NCBI GenBank assembly: GCA_025462865.1
Contig: JAOAPI010000150.1
Coordinates: 1-64,000 of the forward strand
Origin: Candidatus Sulfotelmatobacter sp.
GTDB taxonomy: Bacteria > Acidobacteriota > Terriglobia > Terriglobales > Acidobacteriaceae
Direction of reading: 5' to 3'
Length of the DNA stretch: 64,000 nucleotides
Each line of letters opens with the position of its first letter. Within the stretch, counting starts at the first letter, position 1. Shown in pieces: positions 53,974 through 62,365 of the stretch. A program made the position numbers and the translations under genes. The notes under the pieces are model-generated. The model saw only the letters and a list, made by a program, of their open reading frames with translations, was not told the origin of the DNA and ran no database searches.

Positions 53974-55179
53974 ATGCCGGAGTCGCGTCCGCTAACCTTC
54001 CTGTGCATTACTACTTACGAGAAGGGACAGGAGTTCATGCGCGAGTGCAAGCGCGAGGGTTGTCGCGTGCTGTTGCTCACGGCGGAGAAGCTCCGCGACG
54101 CCGACTGGCCGCGCGAGAGCCTGCACGACACCTTTTATCTTCCCGCGGAAATTCCCTTGGCCGATATCGTGCAGGCGGTCACTCATCTCGCGCGCACACA
54201 GAAGATCGACCGCATTGTCGCACTCGACGAATATGACATGGAAACGGCCGCGACCCTGCGCGAGCATCTGCGCGTGCCAGGCATGGGACTGACCACCATG
54301 CGCTATTTCCGCGACAAGCTGGCCATGAGAATGAAGGCTCTGGAACGCGATGTGCGCGTCCCGGATTTTGTGCCGGTCGTCAATCATCAAGACATACGCT
54401 ATTACCTTGAGCACGTGGCAGGGCCGTGGGTGCTGAAGCCGCGGCAGGAGGCATCGGCCATTGGAATCAAGAAAATTCATGCTGCCGAAGAACTGTGGCC
54501 CGTGCTGGAAGAACTTGGAGACAAACAATCTTCGTTTCTGCTGGAGAAATTTGTTCCAGGCGAGGTTTACCACGTCGATTCAGTGGTCTCGGAAAACGAA
54601 ATCGTCTTCGCCAATGTGAGTAAGTATGGCAAGCCTCCGATGAACGTGGCACAGGGCGGCGGAGTGTTCACGACGTTCACGGTAGCGCGAGACAGTAAAG
54701 AGGACTCCGGACTCCGCCAGATCAACCGGGATCTGATTGCGGCGCTGGGACTGGTACGAGGGGTGGCGCACGCAGAATTCATTCGCGCGCATGCCGACGG
54801 ACATTTTTATTTTCTCGAATGTGCGGCGCGTGTAGGCGGCGCTTACATCAATGAGATGGTCGAGGCTGCGACTGGTATCAACCTATGGCGCGAGTGGGCA
54901 CGCATAGAAGTCGCCGGGGGTGATGGAAGCTATCAGGTTCCTCCCACGCGTGAGGAGTATGCGGGAGTCATTCTTTCGCTGGCGCGGCAGGAGAATCCTG
55001 ATACTTCGGCATTTAACGTTCCGGAAGTATTTCTGCGAATCAAGAAGCATCACCATGCGGGATTGATACTTCGATCAACAGACCAGCAGCGCGTGCAATC
55101 CTTACTCGAGGGTTACAGCCAGCGGTTTGTGCGGGAGTTTCTCGCGGTGGAACCACCAAGAGAAAAACCCACAGCATAA
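53974..55179 (+). CDS. ATP-grasp ligase of unknown specificity
   Basis: A 401-residue ATP-grasp enzyme. The nucleotide-binding region contains [34 protein letters not shown] and [27 protein letters not shown], the last with Mg-binding Glu and Asn. The N-terminal Rossmann-like part ([50 protein letters not shown]) is also typical of carboxylate-amine ligases. No biosynthetic cluster surrounds it, so neither acid nor amine is known. It is divergent from glpX. ATG at 53974 follows GGAAG. Confidence 0.87.
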   Translation: MPESRPLTFLCITTYEKGQEFMRECKREGCRVLLLTAEKLRDADWPRESLHDTFYLPAEIPLADIVQAVTHLARTQKIDRIVALDEYDMETAATLREHLRVPGMGLTTMRYFRDKLAMRMKALERDVRVPDFVPVVNHQDIRYYLEHVAGPWVLKPRQEASAIGIKKIHAAEELWPVLEELGDKQSSFLLEKFVPGEVYHVDSVVSENEIVFANVSKYGKPPMNVAQGGGVFTTFTVARDSKEDSGLRQINRDLIAALGLVRGVAHAEFIRAHADGHFYFLECAARVGGAYINEMVEAATGINLWREWARIEVAGGDGSYQVPPTREEYAGVILSLARQENPDTSAFNVPEVFLRIKKHHHAGLILRSTDQQRVQSLLEGYSQRFVREFLAVEPPREKPTA

Positions 55180-55191
55180 TTTCCGCGTCAC

Positions 55192-56373
55192 TTAGAACGC
55201 GTCAATCCCGGTCACGCTCTGCCCAATGATCAGCGAGTGCACGTCGTGCGTGCCTTCGTAGGTCTTCACCGATTCCAGATTCATCAGGTGGCGCATGATG
55301 GGATAGTCGTCCGCAACGCCGTTGGCGCCGAGGATGTCGCGTGAAATGCGGGCGCACTCAAGGGCCATCCAAACATTATTGCGCTTCGCCATTGAGATGT
55401 GCTGGTGCTCCACCTTCCCTGCATCTTTCAGACGTCCGACTTGCAGCACCAGCAGTTGCGCTTTTGTGATCTCGCTAATCATCCACGTTAATTTGTCCTG
55501 CACGAGTTGGTGCGAGGCGATGGGTTGGTCGCGCCACTGTTTGCGCAAGATGGAGTATTGCAGAGCACAGTCGTAGCAGGACATGGCCGCGCCAATCGCG
55601 CCCCACGCGATCCCGTAGCGGGCTTGATTCAAGCACATCAGCGGCGACTTCAATCCGTCGCTCTTCGGGAGCAGGTTTGATTCGGGGATGTGAACGTCCT
55701 GCATGGATAGTCCCGAAGTCACGGAAGCGCGGAGCGACCACTTGCCGTGCACGTCGTCTGACGTGAAACCGGGACGGTCTTTTTCAACGAGGAAACCCCG
55801 AATCTTGTCATTTTCGTTTTCCACCTTCGCCCAGATGACGGCCACATCCGCGATGGTGCCGGAGGTGATCCACATCTTTTCGCCGTTGAGAACGTACTCG
55901 TTGCCTACCTTGCGCGCGCGCGTGCGCATGCCGCTGGGATTCGAGCCGAAGCCGGGCTCAGTCAGTCCGAAGCAGCCAAGCTTTTCGCCCTTCTGCATTG
56001 CCGGCAGCCACGTCTGTTTCTGCTCCTCGCTGCCAAAGGTATAAATCGGGTACATCACGAGAGCCGACTGCACGCTGACGAAGCTGCGCACGCCGGAATC
56101 GCCACGCTCGAGTTCCTGCGTCATCAATCCGTACTCCACGTTGCCCATGCCAGCACAGCCGTATCCCTTGAGCGACGCGCCGAAGAAGCCGAGGTCGGCC
56201 ATGGGCTTGACGAGTTCGCGCGGAAACCGGCCGGCGCGGTTGCACTCTTCGATGATGGGGATGAGGTTGTCTTCGATGAATTGGCGCGTCGTGTCGCGGA
56301 CCAACCGCTCCTCGTCAGTAAGCAGCGAATCAAACTGGATGAAATCCACACCGCGAAATTTGATGGCAGGCAT
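55192..56373 (-). CDS. acyl-CoA dehydrogenase (glutaryl-CoA dehydrogenase-like)
   Basis: A 393-residue FAD enzyme. It reads FDSLLTDEERLVRDTTRQFIEDNL at the N-terminus, CFGLTEPGFGSNPSG in the flavin/substrate region and KTYEGTHDVHSLIIGQ with the catalytic Glu at the C-terminus. This combination matches glutaryl-CoA dehydrogenase and related short-acyl enzymes; decarboxylating activity cannot be confirmed. ATG at 56373 follows GGAG; an open frame extends 165 codons further but that part is unrelated (see the ICMT-like remnant). Confidence 0.94.
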   Translation of the reverse strand: MPAIKFRGVDFIQFDSLLTDEERLVRDTTRQFIEDNLIPIIEECNRAGRFPRELVKPMADLGFFGASLKGYGCAGMGNVEYGLMTQELERGDSGVRSFVSVQSALVMYPIYTFGSEEQKQTWLPAMQKGEKLGCFGLTEPGFGSNPSGMRTRARKVGNEYVLNGEKMWITSGTIADVAVIWAKVENENDKIRGFLVEKDRPGFTSDDVHGKWSLRASVTSGLSMQDVHIPESNLLPKSDGLKSPLMCLNQARYGIAWGAIGAAMSCYDCALQYSILRKQWRDQPIASHQLVQDKLTWMISEITKAQLLVLQVGRLKDAGKVEHQHISMAKRNNVWMALECARISRDILGANGVADDYPIMRHLMNLESVKTYEGTHDVHSLIIGQSVTGIDAF

Positions 56374-56916
56374 GATGAATCTCCGTGGAGGGCAAACATA
56401 TGACGGTAGCAGGGGCAGTGGAGCGGGGTCAACGCATGGCGGAGGACCGCGGTTCAGTCTCGTCCGGCATCGAGGAGGAGCCGCAATCGGATGGGAGTAT
56501 CTCGCGGCGATGGAAACTTTCGACCAAAGTGATCCTCGCACCGCGAATTCCCATGCGCAGCGAAAATAAATCCACGCTCCAATGGCTAGCGCAACCGGCG
56601 CCCCAAGATCGAAAGTGGGCCAAGAGTTGGAGTCAGAAGCCTTGCAGCAGGTAACCTGCAACAAGAAGAGCCACCTTCCCGGCGCCATCATGGTGAACAG
56701 CAGCGTTTTCAGCAGCGGACCTAGAGCACGCGGTATAACCGGGCGAGGCTCCCATGCAAGACAGCCGGTACGGCCATACTGTAAAATCAAGCATGACGGA
56801 AGAGAAGTCAGGCGCAGCGCAGAGCAGGGATTAGCTTCCTGATACATTCCATCACAAATGATCCGCACGAGCAGTCAAGCGGATCGGTGTGCAATTAAGA
56901 TCAGGAGAAGCGAATT
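56374..56916. other. intergenic region between acyl-CoA dehydrogenase and a small zinc-ribbon gene
   Basis: No intact gene. The minus strand holds the ICMT-like remnant. On the plus strand near 56790 an ATG begins MTEEKSGAAQSRD then stops; it has no homologue I recognise. The last 50 bases carry the ribosome binding site of the zinc-ribbon gene. Confidence 0.5.
56530..56730 (-). pseudogene. decayed isoprenylcysteine methyltransferase (ICMT)-family gene fragment
   Basis: In the open frame upstream of the dehydrogenase the translation LLKTLLFTMMAPG, and later GAPVALAIGAWIYFRCAWEFAVRG, matches the N-terminal membrane segments of ICMT-like phospholipid methyltransferases. Between them the right reading is in another frame (VALLVAGYLLQGF), which implies a one-base loss near 56676 and a second frame change soon after. 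The catalytic C-terminal half (the usual RGxPxPFxPP... and NPMY parts) is missing. It is therefore a truncated, frameshifted remnant. Confidence 0.55.
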
Positions 56917-57105
56917 ATGGCGATAGGTGCGAAGATCGCAAAAACGGCGGACCGAAAAAAAGTCATGGACACCAGCAAGAGCACGGATTGTCCCAAGTGC
57001 GGCAAGGTAACCCGTATTGTTAAACGTATGAAGGACCGCGAACGCGGCGTGCCGGGCGGCATCTATATCTCTTGCTCGGCGTGTGATTTCTTCGAAAAGT
57101 TGTAA
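56917..57105 (+). CDS. small zinc-ribbon protein
   Basis: A 62-residue basic protein. Four cysteines in CPKCGK and CSACDFF (spaced about 29 apart) form a plausible zinc ribbon; the middle is Lys/Arg-rich (RIVKRMKDRERG). AGGAGAAGCG precedes the ATG at suitable distance. A nucleic-acid or protein-binding role is plausible. No family name is recognised, but the reading frame has clean signals. It lies downstream of no operon partner. Confidence 0.75.
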   Translation: MAIGAKIAKTADRKKVMDTSKSTDCPKCGKVTRIVKRMKDRERGVPGGIYISCSACDFFEKL

Positions 57106-57134
57106 TCGGTAGGATTTTTTTGTGGCGGCCGGAT

Positions 57135-57177
57135 GAGATAGAAGAGCTATCGCCTATCTCTAATCAAGGCCTTTTTT
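57135..57177 (+). terminator. possible terminator after the zinc-ribbon gene
   Basis: GAGATAG and CTATCTC form a 7-bp stem; ten bases later there is a run of six T residues. The gap to the T run makes this weak. Confidence 0.35.
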
Positions 57178-57351
57178 ATGGCTGGATGACTAATTTTCTG
57201 CCTTTCTGCGTCATCTCTGTGAGAGAGATGCATTGCCCCTCATCTGCCTAGCAACTCTCAGCGGTAAGTCACCATCCAACTTGGCCGGGATAATCAGGGC
57301 GGTAGGCGTAGCCCAACGTTCGTAATTTCGGAGTGAAGGTATTCATCGACG

Positions 57352-58323
57352 ATGAAGCTGAACCCTTCCATTCTCTTTTGCGTGATTGGTACAACTCTGG
57401 TGCTGTCCAGTTGCGGCGGTAGTGCCCCCTCCTCCAGCAGCAGCAGCACTGGAGGTGTCGGTACCACTACCGGCAACGTCGCGGGTGGTGGCGTCCCAAA
57501 GTTCAACCATGTGTTTATCGTGGTTGAAGAGAATCACAGCTATGGCGCTGTCATCGGCAACCCCAACATGCCCTACCTGAACGGCATCGCCACCGCAAAC
57601 GGGCTGGCAACGCAGTATTTCGCCGACGCACATCCCTCATTGCCAAATTACTTCGAGTTGACGGTAGGCGAGGGACTTTCCATCACTGGCCTCGAAGGCG
57701 ATGCCTACAGCGCTGTTGTTACTCAAGACAACGTGGTCCGCGCGCTGACGGGCGCGGGAAAAAGTTGGAAGAGCTATGTTGAGGCGTTGCCCTCCGTCGG
57801 CTACCTGGGCGGAGATACGGCAGTTTACGTAAAGCGTCACAATCCGTTTGTTTATTTTTCCGATATTCAGAATAGTGCTAGCCAGGCCGGCAACATCGTA
57901 CCGTTCACTCAGTTTTCCGCTGATTTATCGGCCAGTACGCTGCCCGATTATTCTTTCATTGTTCCCGACCTCAACGATAACGCGCATGATTGTCCCGTGG
58001 GCATGAGCACCTGCAGCGATACTCAAAAACTCACGGCCGCCGACCAGTGGTTGTCGGCCAACATCGGCCCTCTGGTTACGAGTCCAGCGTTTCAGAACTC
58101 ACTTTTAGTGGTTGTGTTTGATGAAGGCGATCTTGCAGATGTTCAACACATCGGAGGCCAAGTCGCGGCGGTGATCGTGAGCCCGCTGGCGAAAGCCGGT
58201 TACAAGTCCACCACTCTCTATGAACACGCGAGCACGTTGAGGCTGATGTTAGAGGGACTTGGTGTAACGGATTTGCCAGGCGGCGCAGCCACGGCTCCGA
58301 GTATGAGCGAATTCTTCAAGTAA
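57352..58323 (+). CDS. phosphoesterase/acid phosphatase-like lipoprotein
   Basis: A 323-residue lipoprotein. Signal ends at LSSCGGS (lipobox, Cys at about residue 21), followed by a Ser/Gly-rich spacer. The domain opens HVFIVVEENHSYGAVIG, the metal site of the phosphoesterase/phospholipase-C superfamily (PF04185-like), and has YSFIVPDLNDNAHD and VVFDEGD further metal-binding segments. It is anchored outside the cytoplasm and probably hydrolyses phosphate esters. It stands alone. ATG is preceded by no clear ribosome binding site. Confidence 0.87.
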   Translation: MKLNPSILFCVIGTTLVLSSCGGSAPSSSSSSTGGVGTTTGNVAGGGVPKFNHVFIVVEENHSYGAVIGNPNMPYLNGIATANGLATQYFADAHPSLPNYFELTVGEGLSITGLEGDAYSAVVTQDNVVRALTGAGKSWKSYVEALPSVGYLGGDTAVYVKRHNPFVYFSDIQNSASQAGNIVPFTQFSADLSASTLPDYSFIVPDLNDNAHDCPVGMSTCSDTQKLTAADQWLSANIGPLVTSPAFQNSLLVVVFDEGDLADVQHIGGQVAAVIVSPLAKAGYKSTTLYEHASTLRLMLEGLGVTDLPGGAATAPSMSEFFK

Positions 58324-58376
58324 TCTTGGCGCGAGGCTTCGACACAGCGGGAAACCAACTACAAAAAATAATCCTA

Positions 58377-59516
58377 TTAGACGGCGACGGTAACGGAAGT
58401 CTCCGTCCTCAGCACGGGCCGGTAGAGCGTGTCGCGCTCGATGGGTTCACGGCCGGCGGCGCGAATCAGGTGTTCCAGTTCCTCTCGGCGCATTCCCTGC
58501 GGCGTGGTCGCGCCGGCATCGTGATAGATCTTTTCCTCAATCACCGTACCGTCCATGTCATCAGCACCGAAACGCAATGAGATCTGCGCAATTTTCGCCG
58601 TCATCATCTGCCAGTAAGACTTGATGTGCGGGAAGTTATCGAGCACGAGGCGGCTGACCGCGATTTGCTTAATGTCGAGCATGCCCGTGGTTTTCGGCAA
58701 ATGCTGGAGGGGCGTGTTGTCGGGATGGAAGGCCAGCGGAATGAATGTCTGGAAGCCGCCGGTCTCGTCTTGCAGCGCGCGCAGCTTGAAGAGATGATCC
58801 ACGCGATCCTCGTCATTTTCGACGTGGCCGTAGAGCATGGTCGCGTTGGATTTCAAACCGATCTGGTGAGCGATTTTGGCGGTATCAAGCCACTGATCGC
58901 CATCGATTTTATGATCGCAGATAATGTGGCGCACGCGATCAGCAAATATCTCGGCGCCACCGCCTGGAAGAGAGTCCACACCTGAAGACTTCAACTGTTC
59001 CAGAGTCTCGCGAATTGAAAGCTTGGCGCGCTTCGAAAGATACGCAACCTCCACCATGGTAAAGGCTTTGAGATGAACCTGCGGGAAGCGCTGCTTCAGG
59101 CCTGAACAAAGATCGAGAAAATATTGGAACGGAAGATCGGGATGCAGTCCCCCGACAATGTGAAATTCGGTGACTGCCTCGCTATATCCGGACGCCGCCG
59201 TCTCGAAAGCCTCGTCGAGCGCCATGGTATAGGCTCCGGGCGAATCTTTCTTACGGCCGAAGGCGCAGAGTCGGCAGGCGGCGACGCAAACGTTCGTGGG
59301 ATTGATATGCCGATTGACGTTGAAATACGTCTTGTCACCATGCATCCGCTCACGAACGTGATTAGCCATCCAACCAAGGGCGAGAATGTCCCCGGTGCGG
59401 TAGAGGGCAAGTGCGTCCTCCGCCTTCAGTCTTTCGCGGGCCAGAACCTTGGCATGAATTGGCCGGAGTCGCGTGTCGTCGGTTTGAAATGCGTGGTGCC
59501 GGGAGGAGACAGACAT
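58377..59516 (-). CDS. mqnE: aminofutalosine synthase (radical SAM)
   Basis: Menaquinone synthesis by the futalosine route: condenses SAM with 3-enolpyruvyl-benzoate. 379 residues. The radical SAM cluster motif CVAACRLC (CxxxCxxC) is at about residue 77. Further motifs: GVTEFHIVGGLHPDLPF-like (AVTEFHIVGGLHPDLPF), SLPGGGAEIF and NATMLYGHVEND. Other mqn genes are not in this window. The AAGGAG ribosome binding site lies immediately against the ATG, closer than usual. Confidence 0.93.
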   Translation of the reverse strand: MSVSSRHHAFQTDDTRLRPIHAKVLARERLKAEDALALYRTGDILALGWMANHVRERMHGDKTYFNVNRHINPTNVCVAACRLCAFGRKKDSPGAYTMALDEAFETAASGYSEAVTEFHIVGGLHPDLPFQYFLDLCSGLKQRFPQVHLKAFTMVEVAYLSKRAKLSIRETLEQLKSSGVDSLPGGGAEIFADRVRHIICDHKIDGDQWLDTAKIAHQIGLKSNATMLYGHVENDEDRVDHLFKLRALQDETGGFQTFIPLAFHPDNTPLQHLPKTTGMLDIKQIAVSRLVLDNFPHIKSYWQMMTAKIAQISLRFGADDMDGTVIEEKIYHDAGATTPQGMRREELEHLIRAAGREPIERDTLYRPVLRTETSVTVAV

Positions 59517-59564
59517 CTCCTTGATGATATCGCAGTAAGTACTAAGAAGTCACAATCATGCGCG

Positions 59565-59939
59565 TCAGTGGCCAGCAATGATCCGGTCTGAGATTGTTTC
59601 GTACTCCTCTCGCGGCAGCACGTGGCGCCTCACGAGGTCCTCGGTATTGTCATACGGCCGCTCGGCGACAATCCGGTCAGCTTCGTGCTCGGTCATCCCT
59701 GGCAGGGTCAGCAGTTCCTCTCGTGAGGCTTTGTTGATGTTGACGACTTTTTTGTCGCGAGACATGCCCTCCTTCACGCCTTCCGCCACGGCTTTGGCGT
59801 CGCGACGCACCGACTCGGTGGCCTCCGCGGTGCGGCGACGGATTTCATCCGGATTGTCTCGGGTGTTGCAGGCGGTAATGGCTGCCAGCGCCAAGGCCAG
59901 CATAAAAATCCACGTTCGATTTGAGTGTAGTAGCCGCAT
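59565..59939 (-). CDS. helix-hairpin-helix lipoprotein (ComEA-like)
   Basis: A 124-residue lipoprotein: signal ends ITACN (lipobox). A helical coiled-coil-like stretch (DEIRRRTAEATESVRRDAKAV) is followed by a helix-hairpin-helix motif, VVNINKASREELLTLPGMTEHEADRIVAE. This resembles ComEA/ComEA-like DNA-binding modules. Its location outside the cytoplasm fits DNA uptake or envelope DNA binding. No other com gene is nearby. It is read just upstream of mqnE on the same strand. Confidence 0.83.
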   Translation of the reverse strand: MRLLHSNRTWIFMLALALAAITACNTRDNPDEIRRRTAEATESVRRDAKAVAEGVKEGMSRDKKVVNINKASREELLTLPGMTEHEADRIVAERPYDNTEDLVRRHVLPREEYETISDRIIAGH

Positions 59940-60086
59940 GTGGTTCTGATGCTCGTGAGGACTCGCCAGTTGGCGGCGATTCTGAAGAATCTGACCTGCA
60001 AAAGACTGGCTGCCTCATCGTCTATTCTCTTTGGTCGAGAGCGTATTCTTCTCTTGCAGTGATCGTCCTGTACAATTTTGCTTCCG

Positions 60087-60857
60087 ATGAGTTCGTACGC
60101 AAAATGGTGGCTTTCTGCGTTCGCGACGCTGATGCTGGTTTTCTCAGCGCAGGCCGAACCGATCGCCAAACTCAAGCCAACCGGCTACGTCAACGATTTT
60201 GCGCACGTTCTAGATCAGAATACGATTGCGCAGATCGAGGATATCTGCCGCCAGGTCGACGAGAAAGCGCACGCCCAAATCGCAGTAGTAACGATTCATT
60301 CACTCGATGGCTCCGACATCGAAAGTTACGCAGTCGATTTGTTTCATCAGTGGGGAATTGGAAGCAAATCGACGAATCGCGGAGTGTTGATTCTCTATGC
60401 GATTGACGATCATCGCGCCCGCGTTGAGGTCGGCTATGGGCTGGAACCCATACTGCCTGACGGCAAGGTGGGGGGATTTCAACGCGAAGCGGTCCCGCTC
60501 ATGCGCGCGGGTAACTATAGCCAGGCGCTGCTGCTGGTTACTACAAGAGTGGCGGCCGTCATTGCACAGGATGCAGGCGTCCAGCTCTCGATGCATCAGC
60601 TAGTGGCGCCTCCAGCCGAGCGCGTACAGCAGCCGGGCGGAATTCTTCTGCTGATTGTCATCGTACTCATTGTTCTTTTCACTCCGCTTCGCGGCATACT
60701 TTTTGGGATGCTACTTTCCGGAATGTTCGGTGGCGGTGGCGGATACAGGGGCGGGGGAGGATGGGGCGGCGGCGGTGGAGGATTTGGCGGAGGTGGGGGT
60801 TTCGGCGGATTCGGAGGCGGTAGTTCAGGCGGCGGAGGGGCTAGCAGCAGTTGGTAG
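60087..60857 (+). CDS. TPM-domain (YgcG/Psb32-like) membrane protein
   Basis: A 256-residue exported membrane protein. Signal peptide ends near SAQAEP. A TPM domain follows (TGYVNDFAHVLDQNTIAQIE, QIAVVTIHSLDG, RGVLILYAIDDHRARVEVGYGLE), then a membrane segment (ILLLIVIVLIVLF) and a Gly-rich tail (GGGGGYRGGGGWGGGG...) ending in ASSSW. TPM proteins are linked to envelope or photosystem repair. It is the first gene of a run with the nucleotidyltransferase-like gene and lemA. The start ATG at 60087 may be nearly leaderless. Confidence 0.88.
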   Translation: MSSYAKWWLSAFATLMLVFSAQAEPIAKLKPTGYVNDFAHVLDQNTIAQIEDICRQVDEKAHAQIAVVTIHSLDGSDIESYAVDLFHQWGIGSKSTNRGVLILYAIDDHRARVEVGYGLEPILPDGKVGGFQREAVPLMRAGNYSQALLLVTTRVAAVIAQDAGVQLSMHQLVAPPAERVQQPGGILLLIVIVLIVLFTPLRGILFGMLLSGMFGGGGGYRGGGGWGGGGGGFGGGGGFGGFGGGSSGGGGASSSW

Positions 60858-60872
60858 CCAGCGAGGACGCAA

Positions 60873-61610
60873 ATGGTTCCGGAAAAAAAGATTAACGACT
60901 TTGTAGCCCGCCTGCGAGCAGCGGCTGGAGCGAACCTGGAGTGCGTAATCCTGTTCGGTTCAGCGGTAGCGGGAGATTTTCATCCTGAGTTCTCAAATCT
61001 CAATTTGTTCTGTGTGCTCGGCGACAACTCCTTCGCGGCCCTGCAGGCCTTGGCGCCCGCCGTGAAGTGGTGGGCCGAGCAGAAGGAGCCACCGCCCTTG
61101 TTCATGACGCGTGACGAGATCGAGCGCTCGACTGATGTATTCACCATTGAGCTCATCGATATAAAGCAGCATCATCGCGTCTTATTCGGCGACGACTTGC
61201 TGCAGAGTTTGACCATCCCCACGAAATTGCACCGAGTCCAGGTCGAATATGAGCTCGGAGAAAAACTCGCGCTTCTACGCCAGCATCTCCTCCTCGCGTT
61301 GGGGACGGAGTCGCGCATGTGGAAATTACTGATACGATCGGTCTCGTCATTTGTCACGCTGTTCCGTCACGCATTGATCGTGCTCGGCCATGACGCCCCG
61401 CTTGGCAAGCGTGAGGCAGTGCAGGCATTATCAAAGCAGATCGGGTTTGATGGCTCGGCCTTCATTGAAGTGCTGGACGTGCGGGAGCGAAAAGCAGATC
61501 GCAAGAATTTTGATGTGGCCGATGTTTTTTCGCGGTATCTCGCGGCCCTGGAGCATGTGACAAAGGCAGTTGATAAGATGCTTGATTCGAATGGCAGTGG
61601 TCCTGCGTAA
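60873..61610 (+). CDS. nucleotidyltransferase-fold protein lacking the catalytic acidic pair
   Basis: A 245-residue protein with an N-terminal nucleotidyltransferase-like fold: VILFGSAVAGDF has the GS motif. Where an active enzyme has a D-x-D pair (as in SDxDL), this sequence reads EFSNLNLFCVL, with Asn in place of both Asp. The remainder is helical, as in nucleotidyltransferase-helix (HI0074-like) proteins. It is therefore likely to bind rather than catalyse. ATG follows GAGG, 15 bases after the TPM gene and 29 before lemA, so the three are cotranscribed. Confidence 0.75.
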   Translation: MVPEKKINDFVARLRAAAGANLECVILFGSAVAGDFHPEFSNLNLFCVLGDNSFAALQALAPAVKWWAEQKEPPPLFMTRDEIERSTDVFTIELIDIKQHHRVLFGDDLLQSLTIPTKLHRVQVEYELGEKLALLRQHLLLALGTESRMWKLLIRSVSSFVTLFRHALIVLGHDAPLGKREAVQALSKQIGFDGSAFIEVLDVRERKADRKNFDVADVFSRYLAALEHVTKAVDKMLDSNGSGPA

Positions 61611-61639
61611 ACTTTCGTGATCGTCTTGAGGAGAAACGT

Positions 61640-62272
61640 ATGAGTAAGGCGCTGATCGCGGTCGTAATTGTAGTTGCACTTATTCTGCTCGTGGTCTTGT
61701 TTGCTTTTGGCCAGTACGTGACTGTGAAGAACACGCTGGTCAGCAAGAACGAAGCCGTAAAGGAAGCCTGGTCGCAGGTCGACATCGTGCTGCAACGCCG
61801 CGCCGACTTGATTCCCAACTTGGTGGAGACGGTCAAGGGATACGCGAAGCAGGAGCAAACCGTGTTTGGCGACATCGCAAAAGCACGCTCTGCCTTGTTA
61901 TCCGCGGGCTCACCGCAGGAGAAGATTGCAGCCAACCAGCAGCTCGATGGAGCGCTTGGCCGCCTGCTAGTGATCGTCGAGAACTATCCGCAGCTGAAGT
62001 CCAATGAAAATTTTCTCCGCTTGCAGGACGAACTCGCTGGCACGGAGAATCGCATCGCGGTCGAGCGCAAGCGTTATAACGACACGCTGCGGGATTACAA
62101 CACCTACGTCCAACAGTTCCCCAACAGCATTTTCGCCAGATTTGCGGGTTTCAAGCCCAACGAAGCTTATTTCGAGGCATCACCGGGATCGCGCGAAGTT
62201 CCCAAGGTAAACTTCTCAAGTCCAGGCGCAACAGCTCCGCAAGCAACACCGCAGCCAGCACCGGTACACTGA
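61640..62272 (+). CDS. lemA: LemA-family protein
   Basis: A 210-residue LemA protein. N-terminal membrane anchor (LIAVVIVVALILLVVLFAFG) with the helical body: KNEAVKEAWSQVDIVLQRRA, DLIPNLVETVKGYAKQE, and LDGALGRLLVIVENYPQLKS. The C-terminus is Pro/Ala-rich. The family has a helical-bundle structure and is associated with envelope stress; function is unknown. ATG follows GAGGAG. It completes the operon with the TPM gene. Confidence 0.92.
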   Translation: MSKALIAVVIVVALILLVVLFAFGQYVTVKNTLVSKNEAVKEAWSQVDIVLQRRADLIPNLVETVKGYAKQEQTVFGDIAKARSALLSAGSPQEKIAANQQLDGALGRLLVIVENYPQLKSNENFLRLQDELAGTENRIAVERKRYNDTLRDYNTYVQQFPNSIFARFAGFKPNEAYFEASPGSREVPKVNFSSPGATAPQATPQPAPVH

Positions 62273-62365
62273 AACTTTAGGATTGCGGGCGCCGAACCAC
62301 TTCTGGCGTGTGGTTATCGGGGATTGTAAAGCGACGTCAGAGAGAACGAGGTTACATTTCAACCA

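Noticed and set aside
56374..56868. A 165-codon upstream extension of the acyl-CoA dehydrogenase
   Set aside because: The enzyme family begins at MPAIKF. The extension carries ICMT-like residues and frame changes, so it is a separate decayed gene.
57190..57235. CTTTCTGCGTCATCTCTGTG region as a further copy of the ACACAGAGG repeat
   Set aside because: It matches only loosely and overlaps a small CATCTCT/AGAGATG hairpin, so it is not counted as a copy.
60070..60086. TACAAT before the TPM gene as a promoter
   Set aside because: No matching -35 element is found at the right distance, so only a weak possibility of a near-leaderless start is left.
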